Below, one piece after another: positions 34,985-44,357 of a stretch of DNA of 64,000 nucleotides. Numbering within the stretch: position 1 is the first letter of the stretch; the number at the start of each line of letters is the position of its first letter. The DNA comes from UBA6059 sp040219045 (lineage in GTDB: Bacteria > Bacteroidota > Bacteroidia > Cytophagales > Cyclobacteriaceae). The translations under genes and the position numbers were made by a program. The DNA lies in contig OZ245881.1 in NCBI GenBank assembly GCA_965229505.1, positions 4,402,001 through 4,466,000 on the forward strand. Direction: 5' to 3'. The notes beneath the pieces were generated by a model. The model saw nothing but the letters and a program-made list of their open reading frames with translations. It did no database searches and had not been told where the DNA came from.

Positions 34985-37948
34985 ATGTCGGCAATAAAGA
35001 GCCTCCTTATCAGCATCCATACACATTTTCGGAGCGCTTCAATAGTATCAGTCATTTTCCTCTTTTCTTTCCTTTTGATCGACGAGCCCACCGTTGGCCA
35101 GCCAAAGGTGAGTACCTACGCAGAGGTCAGTGAGCTCGTCCAACGATTCAAATCCGACGCTAGAGGGCCCTATAAAGACATTCGCTGGTTTTGCACAGAT
35201 GGGTCATTCCGCGTACCGCAAGAGAGATGCCCTGAGCCAAGCCCTCAACGGGCAAGGTATAAAGATGAAGTGGTAGCGCTGGCTGCCTCCAACGGTATCT
35301 ATCTGGGTCAAATATTAGCGACCACAGCAATTCAGGAATTTTGGGATGCTGGTAACGCCCATTCCAGGCTGAAGCAGTACCAAATCGAGAAATACTTAAG
35401 ATCTGTCGATAATGGATGGGTATTGAGAAAGGGGCAGTTCTACAGAGGAGCTATCCAGGCTGAAGATGAAGAGAACTGGGGGAATAATTTCTACTCTAAA
35501 CTATTGGAAGACAGTTCATTGATTGAGAAGAACTATTTCTTGCTCCGGGAGTCCTCCAGAGATATCCCGCATCAGGGTGATGACAATCAGTCTCAGCAAA
35601 TAAGATCCCTGTCGATGGTGATCTCTGACGAGTATCCGGAGTTCATGAATATCAGAATAAAGATCCACGGTCAACCGGATGCCTCTGATATCAAACTTGT
35701 TAAAGATTTTCAGAGCAAGCACATTGATAAGCTCAGTGACGATCTCAAAAAGAATTTTGATGCGTTGATTTCCAATATGGAGGCCTATTATCAGCCCGTC
35801 CAGAGGAGCTCTTTTTCCGGCTATGTCAAGAAACTGCCAAAATCCTCTAACGCACTTGTTCTGGTTAATGAGTTCCTTTCAAGCTACTATAATCTTCCTC
35901 TCGGTGCTAAGCGAATCAGTCTGACGGCTCGCATGCTGTATGACCTGAGGATGATGACGAGCACTAAGCTTTCCGGTTCGGCGCGCCTTGGATTGTTGGA
36001 CATATCACTCTTAGCAGAAAAGGCGCTTCTCCAGGATCTTCAGGAGTGGCAACCCAGCACCGTTTTGGAACTGCTGGAGGCCATCAACAACCTTGGATGG
36101 GCGGTGGCTGGTACAGGATATATTGAGCTATGGGAGTGGGAAGCTTTGGCACCATCCCTTGTTCCTCCTACCGGAAATTCCATAGACCTGGCCACTCTCA
36201 AGCAGTATTTCGAAAAGTCAAGAAGCCTTGTAGAATGGGGTACAGGCATGGTCAAGGCAGTTTACCAGCCTACGGTCAGCCTCTTTGGTAGTTTCGAGCC
36301 GCTTTCGAATGGATTCATCGATGATAGGGTGCGTTCTTCGCTCCTTCTTCCGCTAGGAAGACTTGTGGCAGCCAATGGTGATAACTTCGCCAGTCAGGCC
36401 GGACTCACCAATAAGGTAATGGGGATAGCTGATCAGGGTAGAATCAGAGGACTTAACCCGGGTTATGCCATGGGTGAGCTTGTAGTAATCGAGGAGCTCG
36501 GTGAAGTTGAAGTCGACCCCAACAAGATTTACATATTTGAGCAGCCTCCAGCTGATCTCAAACCAGTGGCAGGGATCGCCACGGTGACAGAGGGCAATGC
36601 CGTTTCTCACGTTCAGTTGCTAGCGCGAAACCTAGGTATCCCCAATATGATCCTCTCTAAAGAAAACCTGATAGCGCTCAAAGCTTACGAGGGGCAGAAG
36701 GTGTTTTACGCCGTTTCTAATTCGGGTACGGCCATCATGAAAGTGGCCAGCCAGATGTCCGAGGAAGAGCAACAGCTCTTTGCAAAGCAGGTGCGGTCAG
36801 AGGAGATGATCACCGTGCCCGTGGATAGAATCCAGCTGACAGGATCGGGAGTGGTCAATCTGCGCAATATCAAATCTGAGGATTCTGGTAAGCTATGTGG
36901 ACCTAAAGCGGCCAACCTCGGTCAACTCAAGGCACTCTTCCCCGACGAGGTGGTGGAAGGTATGGCGCTACCCTTCAGTATATTCCTTCAGCACATGAAG
37001 CAGCCGATTCCTGGTAAGGAGATGTCCTACTGGGACTATTTAAATAGCATTTTCAGAGAGTCGAAGGAACTGGCCAATGGTGGGGCTTCCACCGAGGAAG
37101 TGGAGAAATTCACGCTGACGGAGCTGGGAGTGCTGCGCGATGAGATCAAAAAAATGAAGTTGCTGCCTTCTTTTGAGAAAGAACTGGAGGAGAGCTTCCA
37201 GACTATACTGGGTAAGCCCATGGGTGAGGTGCCGGTCTTTCTTCGAAGTGATACGAACATGGAGGACTTGAAGAACTTCACCGGAGCGGGCCTGAACCTG
37301 ACCGTTTTTAACGTGGTGTCTAAGGAAAAAATCTTGCAGGGGATCAAGGATGTCTGGGCCTCTCCCTACACGGAGCGGAGCTACAAATGGCGTCAGAAGT
37401 ACTTGCTCAATCCTGAGAATGTATATCCTTCTATACTCATCATCCCAAGTGTGGATGTCGATTATTCGGGTGTGCTCATTACGAAGGGGGTTTCTTCCAA
37501 TAAGCCTAAAGACATGACAGTAGCATTCAGCAGAGGAGCCGGGGGTGCGGTAGATGGGCAGGCGGCAGAGTCTTACCTATTGGTGAATAAAGGGCCATCG
37601 GTGCTCTTGTCTCCGGCCAGGGACCCTTTTTTCAACAGACTGCCGGAGACTGGTGGGACAATGAAAAATAATGCCACCTTCGAAAAGCGTGTACTCAGAC
37701 CAGCGAACATTGTCCAGATTAGGAAACTGTCAGCGGAGGTGCGCAAGATTCTACCTGGTACGCCCGGAGTGGAGAGTGATGGTCCATTTGATATTGAGCT
37801 GGGATTCAAGGATAATAAGCTTTGGCTGTTTCAAATTCGCCCATTTGTAGAAAATAAAAGGGCTGTGTCTTCAGCGTATCTTCAATCTATCTCACCCATG
37901 GTTGATGAAAGTAAAATGGTCGATCTATCGCAAAGAATCATGAATTAA
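34985..37948 (+). CDS. Exported dikinase-like protein: phosphohistidine domain followed by PEP/pyruvate-type ATP-grasp domain
   Basis: A 987-residue protein with an N-terminal hydrophobic segment (~17-33, then VGQP) that looks like a signal peptide. Residues ~40-450 are unassigned and mostly helical. A mobile phosphohistidine domain (~490-590) has GIATVTEGNAVSHVQLLARN with His542. The C-terminal ~635-960 is a PPDK_N-type ATP-grasp domain: GPKAANLGQL, VFLRSDTNMEDL (Arg754) and FDIELGFKDNKLWLFQIRPF. This His-then-ATP order is that of alpha-glucan water dikinase, the reverse of PEP synthase, and no PEP-binding barrel follows. It may phosphorylate a glycan or other acceptor, but export away from ATP is puzzling. 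The beta-lactamase-like gene follows 42 bases later. Confidence 0.75.
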   Translation: MSAIKSLLISIHTHFRSASIVSVIFLFSFLLIDEPTVGQPKVSTYAEVSELVQRFKSDARGPYKDIRWFCTDGSFRVPQERCPEPSPQRARYKDEVVALAASNGIYLGQILATTAIQEFWDAGNAHSRLKQYQIEKYLRSVDNGWVLRKGQFYRGAIQAEDEENWGNNFYSKLLEDSSLIEKNYFLLRESSRDIPHQGDDNQSQQIRSLSMVISDEYPEFMNIRIKIHGQPDASDIKLVKDFQSKHIDKLSDDLKKNFDALISNMEAYYQPVQRSSFSGYVKKLPKSSNALVLVNEFLSSYYNLPLGAKRISLTARMLYDLRMMTSTKLSGSARLGLLDISLLAEKALLQDLQEWQPSTVLELLEAINNLGWAVAGTGYIELWEWEALAPSLVPPTGNSIDLATLKQYFEKSRSLVEWGTGMVKAVYQPTVSLFGSFEPLSNGFIDDRVRSSLLLPLGRLVAANGDNFASQAGLTNKVMGIADQGRIRGLNPGYAMGELVVIEELGEVEVDPNKIYIFEQPPADLKPVAGIATVTEGNAVSHVQLLARNLGIPNMILSKENLIALKAYEGQKVFYAVSNSGTAIMKVASQMSEEEQQLFAKQVRSEEMITVPVDRIQLTGSGVVNLRNIKSEDSGKLCGPKAANLGQLKALFPDEVVEGMALPFSIFLQHMKQPIPGKEMSYWDYLNSIFRESKELANGGASTEEVEKFTLTELGVLRDEIKKMKLLPSFEKELEESFQTILGKPMGEVPVFLRSDTNMEDLKNFTGAGLNLTVFNVVSKEKILQGIKDVWASPYTERSYKWRQKYLLNPENVYPSILIIPSVDVDYSGVLITKGVSSNKPKDMTVAFSRGAGGAVDGQAAESYLLVNKGPSVLLSPARDPFFNRLPETGGTMKNNATFEKRVLRPANIVQIRKLSAEVRKILPGTPGVESDGPFDIELGFKDNKLWLFQIRPFVENKRAVSSAYLQSISPMVDESKMVDLSQRIMN

Positions 37949-37990
37949 TAGGAGTGTATTCACTTCAAAAAATTTTCAAACTCTGTTGAT

Positions 37991-39253
37991 ATGAAAATGA
38001 AACTGACGGCTCTTCTGATAATAATATTCCTGACGGGGTTTGGTGTGATATCCACCGATAGCAATTACCCCATCGATGGATATGAGACCACAGGTATAAA
38101 GCGACTGCTATACCTGCAGAAAAAGATTGATGGTGAGGTCACTGGTACTCCACCCATCGCTGGCGCGAGGAAATCTATTGCTGATATTCAGCTTAATCTA
38201 TTGGGAGAGAAGGGAGACAGTCTGGCGGTGCTTCCCAGTGCTGATCCGGCCCTTCAGAAGGCGGTCAATTCGATATTTCCTAATATGGATGAAAGCTACT
38301 CCATAGCGGTGCTGGACATTACGCCGGGCAAGCCCATCCGATATGCTAAACGACAGGAAACAAAGGGATTTCAGCCGGGAAGTGTAGGCAAGCTGGCTGT
38401 GCTGCTGGCGTTGTTTGATCAGCTGGCGAAAATCGAACCTTATTCGTTTGAAAAGCGCAGGGAAATTTTGAGAAATACAAAGGTCACTGCGGGTACATGG
38501 TCCATCATTGATGAGCATACCGTGCCGTTTTATGAGCCTGATACCGAGACCTATTTTACCAGAATAGTAAAAGAGGGAGATGTCTTTTCGCTCTACGAAT
38601 GGACGGACCATATGCTATCGGTAAGTAATAATGCTGCGGCGAGTATTGTCTGGAGAGAGGTGATGCTAATGAATGTATTTGGGAAGGAATATCCGGTTTC
38701 AGATGAAAGGGCAGCCGAGTATTTCAAAACAACCAAAAAAAGCGAATTGTCTGCCCTGGCGATTTCGCTGGTCAATGAGCCACTCCGGGAATTGGGTATA
38801 ACTACAGATGAATGGAGGTTGGGCACCTTTTTTACCAGAGGAGCCAGCGCTATTGTACCTGGTCAAGGGGGTAGTATTGGTTCTCCCGTTGGGTTGATGA
38901 AGTTTCTCATTGCGGTAGAGCGAGGATTAGCGATAGATCGAGGCTCGAGCCTGGAGATCAAGAGAATGATGTATATGACCGATCGCAGGATCAGGTATGC
39001 AGCGGCAGAGGTGCTCAAGCCGGCAGCCGTATATTTCAAGTCGGGCAGCCTCTACAGCTGCGTACCGGAAGAAGGTTTCGAGTGCAAAAAGTACCACGGC
39101 AATAAGCAGAACTATATGAACTCTGTAGCGATGATAGAGCATCCTGACGGCACCAACTACATGGTCGTGCTGATGTCCAATGTGCTCAAGAAAAACTCTA
39201 GTGGAGACCACTATGGCCTGGCGACTCAGGTCGACCGATTGGTAAGAAAGTAA
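37991..39253 (+). CDS. Exported class-A beta-lactamase-like serine hydrolase
   Basis: A 420-residue protein with a signal peptide (MKLTALLIIIFLTGFGVIS). The serine penicillin-recognising triad is complete: S-x-x-K in PGSVGKLAV, S-N-N in MLSVSNNAAAS and K-S-G in YFKSGSLYS. It is ~130 residues longer than a class-A beta-lactamase, with N-terminal and internal additions, and lacks a clear ExxxN omega loop. A peptidoglycan peptidase, amidase or esterase role is as likely as drug hydrolysis. It follows the exported dikinase-like gene by 42 bases, so both products are probably made and exported together. Confidence 0.82.
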   Translation: MKMKLTALLIIIFLTGFGVISTDSNYPIDGYETTGIKRLLYLQKKIDGEVTGTPPIAGARKSIADIQLNLLGEKGDSLAVLPSADPALQKAVNSIFPNMDESYSIAVLDITPGKPIRYAKRQETKGFQPGSVGKLAVLLALFDQLAKIEPYSFEKRREILRNTKVTAGTWSIIDEHTVPFYEPDTETYFTRIVKEGDVFSLYEWTDHMLSVSNNAAASIVWREVMLMNVFGKEYPVSDERAAEYFKTTKKSELSALAISLVNEPLRELGITTDEWRLGTFFTRGASAIVPGQGGSIGSPVGLMKFLIAVERGLAIDRGSSLEIKRMMYMTDRRIRYAAAEVLKPAAVYFKSGSLYSCVPEEGFECKKYHGNKQNYMNSVAMIEHPDGTNYMVVLMSNVLKKNSSGDHYGLATQVDRLVRK

Positions 39254-39298
39254 GCATCAACTCCATGGGCTTGGCTTGTCCTCCAATACACCCCGAGT

Positions 39299-42109
39299 CT
39301 AACACCTTATTGCGGCGGCTGCCTCTTTGGCAAACGTGCTTATTTTGGTATTTTGATCGTCCACATAGTTCATCGCTAGCGGCAGGTATTTCACATCTTT
39401 CAATACTTTAACGAGGTGCAACACCGCAAGCTTAAGCCGCTGGTCCTTTCCTGCCAGTATCAATTCAAAACACTCGTATTGTGTGGGTATCTTAATGTTG
39501 AGTTGATCGATAGCTTCCTTGGATATGTTATCAAGCAACGCGGTTTCGACGAGTGGCATGAGCACTTTCTTTAGCTGACTATCCAATAGGTTATCCAAAA
39601 ACTCTATGGCATTGACATAGATGTCCTGCTTTTTGCTCTGAATACCATCATAGATCGACAAAATATCAGGCGGGGAGTATTTCAGCCCAAGCAAATAAAA
39701 TATTCGCTCCAGATTACCATCAAGCCTTCTTTCGAGCAAATCCACAAGACTGTTTCGACCATCGGCTATCTGGTCTTCATTGGACTGTTTTGGCTGACTC
39801 TTTGCACGCTGGGCATACAATACCGATAGGGTATTGGTGTAGTTTTTAGCCTCAGTAAGAATAAGATCGACGGTCGCTTTCTTATAAAAGTTAAGGTGTG
39901 GAAAGCTGGTCTTGAGTTGATTAAGAGACCTCAGAGCCTGGGCCTGGGTGGCGATATCACCTTTGGCAATCAGCTGGAAAAGCAGGTCCACGGCCGACTG
40001 GAAATGTTTGCGCTCAAGCAGTAGTGCTACATTTCTGATCTCATCCAGATTTTCGTGCTCATTGACGATCTTGGCAATGACTGGAATGGCACCAGGCCCA
40101 AAATTGTCTAATGCTGCCAGCGCCTCTTGTTGGAGCTCTTTCTGCGACAATAGCTCTATGAGCGGCAGTATGAAATCCGAATCCATGGTCTGAGCAGCAG
40201 CCTTGATCGCCGCTACCGCAATGAATCTGTCTTCGTGACGTAAGTACGCTAGTATAGCAGGGTAGAAGTCCTCAAACCCTGAATGACCAACAGCCATTAA
40301 TAACGACTTTATCTCGTCTGCTTGAGCCTTAGGGTCGACAATGCGCTCAATACCTCTGGCGAGCCTTCCCGAGAGATCGAACTTTAGTTTTAGAGCGAGG
40401 TTGTCACGGGTCTCAATAGCCAAACTCATGAGGGCTGCCGATCTTACCTTTGGATCTTCATCCACGAGGTAGTGCCGCATCAGGCCTTCTATGTCAGCCG
40501 AAGAGTGCTCTATCAAATACTCAAAAGCTGCGATCCTTACTTCGTCTTCCGGATCCTTGATCATGGCACGCACCTGATCATTGATGTTCAATCCTTTATA
40601 GAAGTACAGTCTGCCGAGAGCCTCAGCCCTGATCAAATGGTTGGGGTGGTCGAGTAGCGACTTCAGCGGGTCAATAAAGGTTTGATCATTTGTTTCCTTC
40701 AGCTTCTTGAGCACGAAGAGTATTTCACTTTCAATGCCAGAGGTCAACACTTTTTTCAAGCCACCCAGTACCGATTCATTGGACAGGTCGATGGCCTTGC
40801 CTTCCTCTTTGTTAATTGGCTTTGCCACCTTGAGCTGGAAGGATCGTAAATACTCAACCCTGACTTTGCGTGCCATATAAAGCCATAGGATGACGAGTAG
40901 GATAGTAGCCACGCTGATGAACTCCATCGGCACTTCCAATAAGCTAACGCAAATGATCAGGATCAATCCCCCAACGCCAGTGGCAAGTGAGTCGACAAAT
41001 ACATCTATAAATGTCTTGGTTTGATTTTTTACCTCAAGAGGAATAGGAAGTGCCAGCAACTCAATTCCGGCCTTGTTGACGGACTGCTTGAGGCTACCCT
41101 CATTGACGCGCAGCAGTATGGCTACCCATAGCTTGGGAATGATGAGGATCAATATTTCCGGTAGGAGGATACCTAGGGGTAACAAAAACAACGAAAAGCC
41201 GACACCATACCGGCCCACCACATTCTTTGTCAGGAAGAGCTGAATGAGCAGTGAGATGATGTTCATGGTCGAAAACCAAAAGCCGAAAAAGGAGGCCAAC
41301 TCATCAGAGTCGGTATAGGTGGCGCTGGCGAGTGCGCTGAACTGAAAGTCGACGAGCTTGGAAACGACCACACTCACCGCGAGGATACCTGCGATAAGTG
41401 ATAAATGCCTCGACTGTCGGATGATGCGATAGGGATGCTCTGAGCTGCTCTTTCTCTTGATCTGACGTAGCTGGGTCTGATGCGGGACGACATATCGCTT
41501 CCATAATGTGTTGGTGATCGGCAGGCAGATCATTAGTATGACGGCACAGAGAAAGAGCAGGTTTTCAGAACCAAAGATGGGTGCGGCTATGGAGGTGAGG
41601 TAGCCACCGAAAATACCACCGGCTATCGCTCCGGCACCAATAAAGCCAAAGAGCCGCTTGGCTTCTCTCACGTTCAAAACGACATTGACCAATATCCAAA
41701 ACTGGGAAGCAGAGAGCACCGCAAAAAGGGCGACTTCTATGTAGAAGGCATAAAGTATCCAGCTATCGAGTAGTCCGACCAGATGCAGCACGCCGAAGGC
41801 GATAAGGCTAAGGATGAAGCCGATATAGGTGCGCTGGATGATGCTGAGTAATGAAGCTCTGGGCAGCAGTCGCGAATATCCATAGGAGAGCAGGGCCGCA
41901 AAAACGGCTACCATTATGAAGGCTCTTGGTAGCGCCATTATCCCAAAGCGATCTAGAAATAATGCGTTGGCAATTGGCTTGAGGATAAGTATGACTGTAA
42001 CGATCAGGAATATATTAGCCTGAAGGAGTAATACTCTTTTCGTTTCACCCTGTCTAATCTCAAATAACCTACCTAATACTTTCCTGAGATGCTCGAGGAC
42101 AAACTTCAT
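39299..42109 (-). CDS. Nucleotide-translocase-like (NTT/MFS) membrane protein with HEAT-repeat tail
   Basis: A 936-residue protein. The first ~430 residues have about twelve hydrophobic segments and resemble ATP/ADP translocase-type carriers (RQGETKRVLLLQANIFLI, ALPRAFIMVAVFAALLSYGYSRLL). The remaining ~480 residues are soluble repeats of paired helices of the HEAT type (NHLIRAEALGRLYFYK, DEVRIAAFEYLIEH, PKVRSAALMSLAIE, RFIAVAAIKAAAQ). It sits in the inner membrane with the repeats in the cytoplasm, probably as a scaffold or regulator. Free-living bacteria have no need to import ATP, so the substrate is likely different. ATG 42115 two codons upstream is an alternative start. Confidence 0.8.
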   Translation of the reverse strand: MKFVLEHLRKVLGRLFEIRQGETKRVLLLQANIFLIVTVILILKPIANALFLDRFGIMALPRAFIMVAVFAALLSYGYSRLLPRASLLSIIQRTYIGFILSLIAFGVLHLVGLLDSWILYAFYIEVALFAVLSASQFWILVNVVLNVREAKRLFGFIGAGAIAGGIFGGYLTSIAAPIFGSENLLFLCAVILMICLPITNTLWKRYVVPHQTQLRQIKRKSSSEHPYRIIRQSRHLSLIAGILAVSVVVSKLVDFQFSALASATYTDSDELASFFGFWFSTMNIISLLIQLFLTKNVVGRYGVGFSLFLLPLGILLPEILILIIPKLWVAILLRVNEGSLKQSVNKAGIELLALPIPLEVKNQTKTFIDVFVDSLATGVGGLILIICVSLLEVPMEFISVATILLVILWLYMARKVRVEYLRSFQLKVAKPINKEEGKAIDLSNESVLGGLKKVLTSGIESEILFVLKKLKETNDQTFIDPLKSLLDHPNHLIRAEALGRLYFYKGLNINDQVRAMIKDPEDEVRIAAFEYLIEHSSADIEGLMRHYLVDEDPKVRSAALMSLAIETRDNLALKLKFDLSGRLARGIERIVDPKAQADEIKSLLMAVGHSGFEDFYPAILAYLRHEDRFIAVAAIKAAAQTMDSDFILPLIELLSQKELQQEALAALDNFGPGAIPVIAKIVNEHENLDEIRNVALLLERKHFQSAVDLLFQLIAKGDIATQAQALRSLNQLKTSFPHLNFYKKATVDLILTEAKNYTNTLSVLYAQRAKSQPKQSNEDQIADGRNSLVDLLERRLDGNLERIFYLLGLKYSPPDILSIYDGIQSKKQDIYVNAIEFLDNLLDSQLKKVLMPLVETALLDNISKEAIDQLNIKIPTQYECFELILAGKDQRLKLAVLHLVKVLKDVKYLPLAMNYVDDQNTKISTFAKEAAAAIRC

Positions 42110-42134
42110 TATCAATGCTTAAAACAGATTCGAC

Positions 42135-42142
42135 CAAATGTA
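42135..42142 (-). promoter_or_regulatory. Candidate -7 element of the NTT/HEAT gene
   Basis: Minus-strand TACATTTG fits TAnnTTTG exactly and lies 26 bases before the ATG at 42109. No -33 TTG is found at 17-24 bases, so only half the promoter is supported. Confidence 0.35.
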
Positions 42143-42175
42143 GAACATCTGGTAAAGGCCTTTAACAGACGCGTG

Positions 42176-43105
42176 CTATAATTTCATTATTTCCTCTACT
42201 GACATTACGAGCTTCCTGAGGATATTCTCGCCATCAACATCGTTGATCAGCGCGACCAGGATGTATCTTCTGTCTTCGCCCCAGACTAGCACAGAGTCTG
42301 AATGGTAGGTCTTCCATGAGCCGGATTTACGAAATACCCTCGCCTGAGGAGCCAGCGCATCCAGGGAGTTGACAAACTTATGGTGTAGGCCAGGGTCATC
42401 CATAATCTCCAGCATCTGCGCCGATCGCTCAAATGAGACCAACTTACCAAAGGCCATGAGATAGTAGAACCGACACACCTGAGAGACTGTAGCGGCATGA
42501 CTGATGCCTTTGAGCGGTTCACCATGTCGCGGGCCGGATGAGGCATATCGCTTTCCTACCCACAGTCCACCTCCATAATCCTCATCATAAAGCGCATACT
42601 TGGGATCTGTCAGCACACTTTCGATTTTGTCCAGACCAACCAGGTCCATTATCCGTGTAGTGGCTTGATTATTTGACTTGCTGATCATGATGTTGATGTC
42701 CTCCATCACTTCAGGTGTTTCTTCCAGTTCTCCCGTCTCAAAAGCATCAATGGCTGCCAGTAGCACTCCGATTTTTGGAAGACTAGCAGCATACATCATC
42801 TCGTTACCATTGACGCGGGCAAATTTGATATTGTTGACATCTCTCATGTCGACCAGACCAACGGCCATCTGCTTTTGATCAATAAGCTTTTTCCATTTCG
42901 CATTGGCTTTGAGCTTCCTGTTCAATGCATTCTGAAAATCGGCGTTGACATAAGACCTCAGGGGCTTGATGGCAGTGTCTGCTACGAAGATGGGGAGGTT
43001 GTCGTCACGTTCTTGTGCAATGGCTTCTGGAAGGGTCAGCACAGCCAATGGCCCGCTAAAGGTCACCTGGATCATGCATATTAGCAAAGCGAGTAATCTG
43101 TTCAT
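42176..43105 (-). CDS. Exported class-A beta-lactamase-like serine hydrolase (second copy type)
   Basis: A 309-residue protein with a signal peptide (LLALLICMIQVTFSGPLAV) and a complete triad: S-x-x-K in AASLPKIGVL, S-N-N in MISKSNNQATT and K-S-G in FRKSGSWKTY. Length and spacing are those of class-A beta-lactamases, but the omega-loop ExxLN motif is not evident, so it may be a D,D-peptidase-like or other serine hydrolase. It is not a close duplicate of the hydrolase at 38-39 kb: the two share only the active-site pattern. An 11-base direct repeat lies upstream. It is 60 bases upstream of the NTT/HEAT gene on the same strand. Confidence 0.85.
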   Translation of the reverse strand: MNRLLALLICMIQVTFSGPLAVLTLPEAIAQERDDNLPIFVADTAIKPLRSYVNADFQNALNRKLKANAKWKKLIDQKQMAVGLVDMRDVNNIKFARVNGNEMMYAASLPKIGVLLAAIDAFETGELEETPEVMEDINIMISKSNNQATTRIMDLVGLDKIESVLTDPKYALYDEDYGGGLWVGKRYASSGPRHGEPLKGISHAATVSQVCRFYYLMAFGKLVSFERSAQMLEIMDDPGLHHKFVNSLDALAPQARVFRKSGSWKTYHSDSVLVWGEDRRYILVALINDVDGENILRKLVMSVEEIMKL

Positions 43106-43112
43106 ATCGGGA

Positions 43113-43153
43113 TATAAGTCACCGTTGGGACGTGAGAGAGATTATAAGTCACC
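43113..43153. promoter_or_regulatory. Direct repeat upstream of the serine hydrolase gene
   Basis: TATAAGTCACC occurs at 43113-43123 and again at 43143-43153, 30 bases apart (about three helical turns), starting 8 bases upstream of the ATG at 43105. The phasing suggests two binding sites on one DNA face. Confidence 0.4.
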
Positions 43154-43229
43154 ACTAACCACAGAATATAGTTTAATCCTGGCTGTAGGTCTCGCAAGTA
43201 TCACAGCTCAGATAAGTTACTGCCTCTAA

Positions 43230-44357
43230 TTACATCCACTTCTTCTTTTTGAAATAGAACAGCATCCCGAGTGTGACCAGCCCCATCACTCCCCAAACGA
43301 CAAAATAGCCGTTTCGATAGTGAAGCTCGGGTATGTACTCAAAGTTCATTCCGTAGATACCTGCGATGAAAGTAAGCGGAATGAAAATGGTGGCCACAGT
43401 CGTTAGCACCTTCATGGTCTCATTCATCTTCTGGCTCAAGGAGGCAAAATAGATGTTGGTGAGCCCCTCGAGGGTTCTCAATGTTGCCTCCACCTCATCA
43501 ATGGCCGCAGTAGCGGAATAACCCAAATCCCGATAGAATTTGAGGGTGTCTTTGCTGATCAGACGCGTTTGGGTATTCAGGATGCCGGCCAGCGCATCTT
43601 TAAATGGAGTAATGGATTTTTTGATCAGCTGGGTTGAGCGCTTATGTGCCTCCAGACTGAGCAGCGTGGACTGAGAAGGATCCTTCAGCACCTCTTTTTC
43701 AAGTTCGACAAGCGCCTCGTTGATTTTATCTACTGTTTCGAAGTAGTTGTCCAGTATCGCATCCAGCAGTTGGCTGAGCAGATAGTCGCATTCCCGCTTT
43801 CTGATGAAGCCGATATCCTCTTTCATTTTGGTTCTGATGTCATCAAAATGATCCCCTCGCTCTTCCTGAAAAGAGATGATATGATGATGGCCCAGGACAA
43901 AGGACAGTTGCTCGACGTTGATCTCACCATCACTACCCTCGAGGACAGACTTGATACTAAAAAACAAATAGTGGTCATGCTCCTCCACCTTTGGTCGCTG
44001 CGTGGTATCGAGTATCTGCCGTATGGTCAGCCTGTCCAGATTGGCCTGGGTGCCGATCTTCTCAATGATGGCCGCATCGTGAATACCATGGAAATTGAGC
44101 CAGTGGTTCTTTGAGGAGTCAAGGGTTTCCAGGTACCCAAAGTCTTCCAGCTCATGGCTGATATCATATTCAGCTTCATTGAAAGCATGCAATTGATTGT
44201 GCACCTCCTCCACACGCTTTTTACCTATGAAGGTGAGTTGAGCTTTGGCTTTGGCCTCCGTTTTCTGGTTGGAGTAGAGCTTTTGGCCAAATTGTCCTAG
44301 TGACTTAATACCATCAAAGAGCAATTTGTCCGGGCGTGAGAGATCTTGTGGCTTCAT
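43230..44357 (-). CDS. corA: CorA-type magnesium/cobalt channel
   Basis: A 375-residue CorA. A large cytoplasmic alpha/beta funnel (~60-290) is followed by two C-terminal helices with the invariant loop motif GMN in AGIYGMNFEYIPE and a basic tail (FKKKKWM). It forms a homopentamer in the inner membrane for Mg2+ (also Co2+/Ni2+) uptake, gated by intracellular Mg2+. With MgtE and the CNNM-type protein it is the third magnesium-related protein in the window. The N-terminal ~55 residues are longer than E. coli CorA and basic. Confidence 0.92.
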   Translation of the reverse strand: MKPQDLSRPDKLLFDGIKSLGQFGQKLYSNQKTEAKAKAQLTFIGKKRVEEVHNQLHAFNEAEYDISHELEDFGYLETLDSSKNHWLNFHGIHDAAIIEKIGTQANLDRLTIRQILDTTQRPKVEEHDHYLFFSIKSVLEGSDGEINVEQLSFVLGHHHIISFQEERGDHFDDIRTKMKEDIGFIRKRECDYLLSQLLDAILDNYFETVDKINEALVELEKEVLKDPSQSTLLSLEAHKRSTQLIKKSITPFKDALAGILNTQTRLISKDTLKFYRDLGYSATAAIDEVEATLRTLEGLTNIYFASLSQKMNETMKVLTTVATIFIPLTFIAGIYGMNFEYIPELHYRNGYFVVWGVMGLVTLGMLFYFKKKKWM

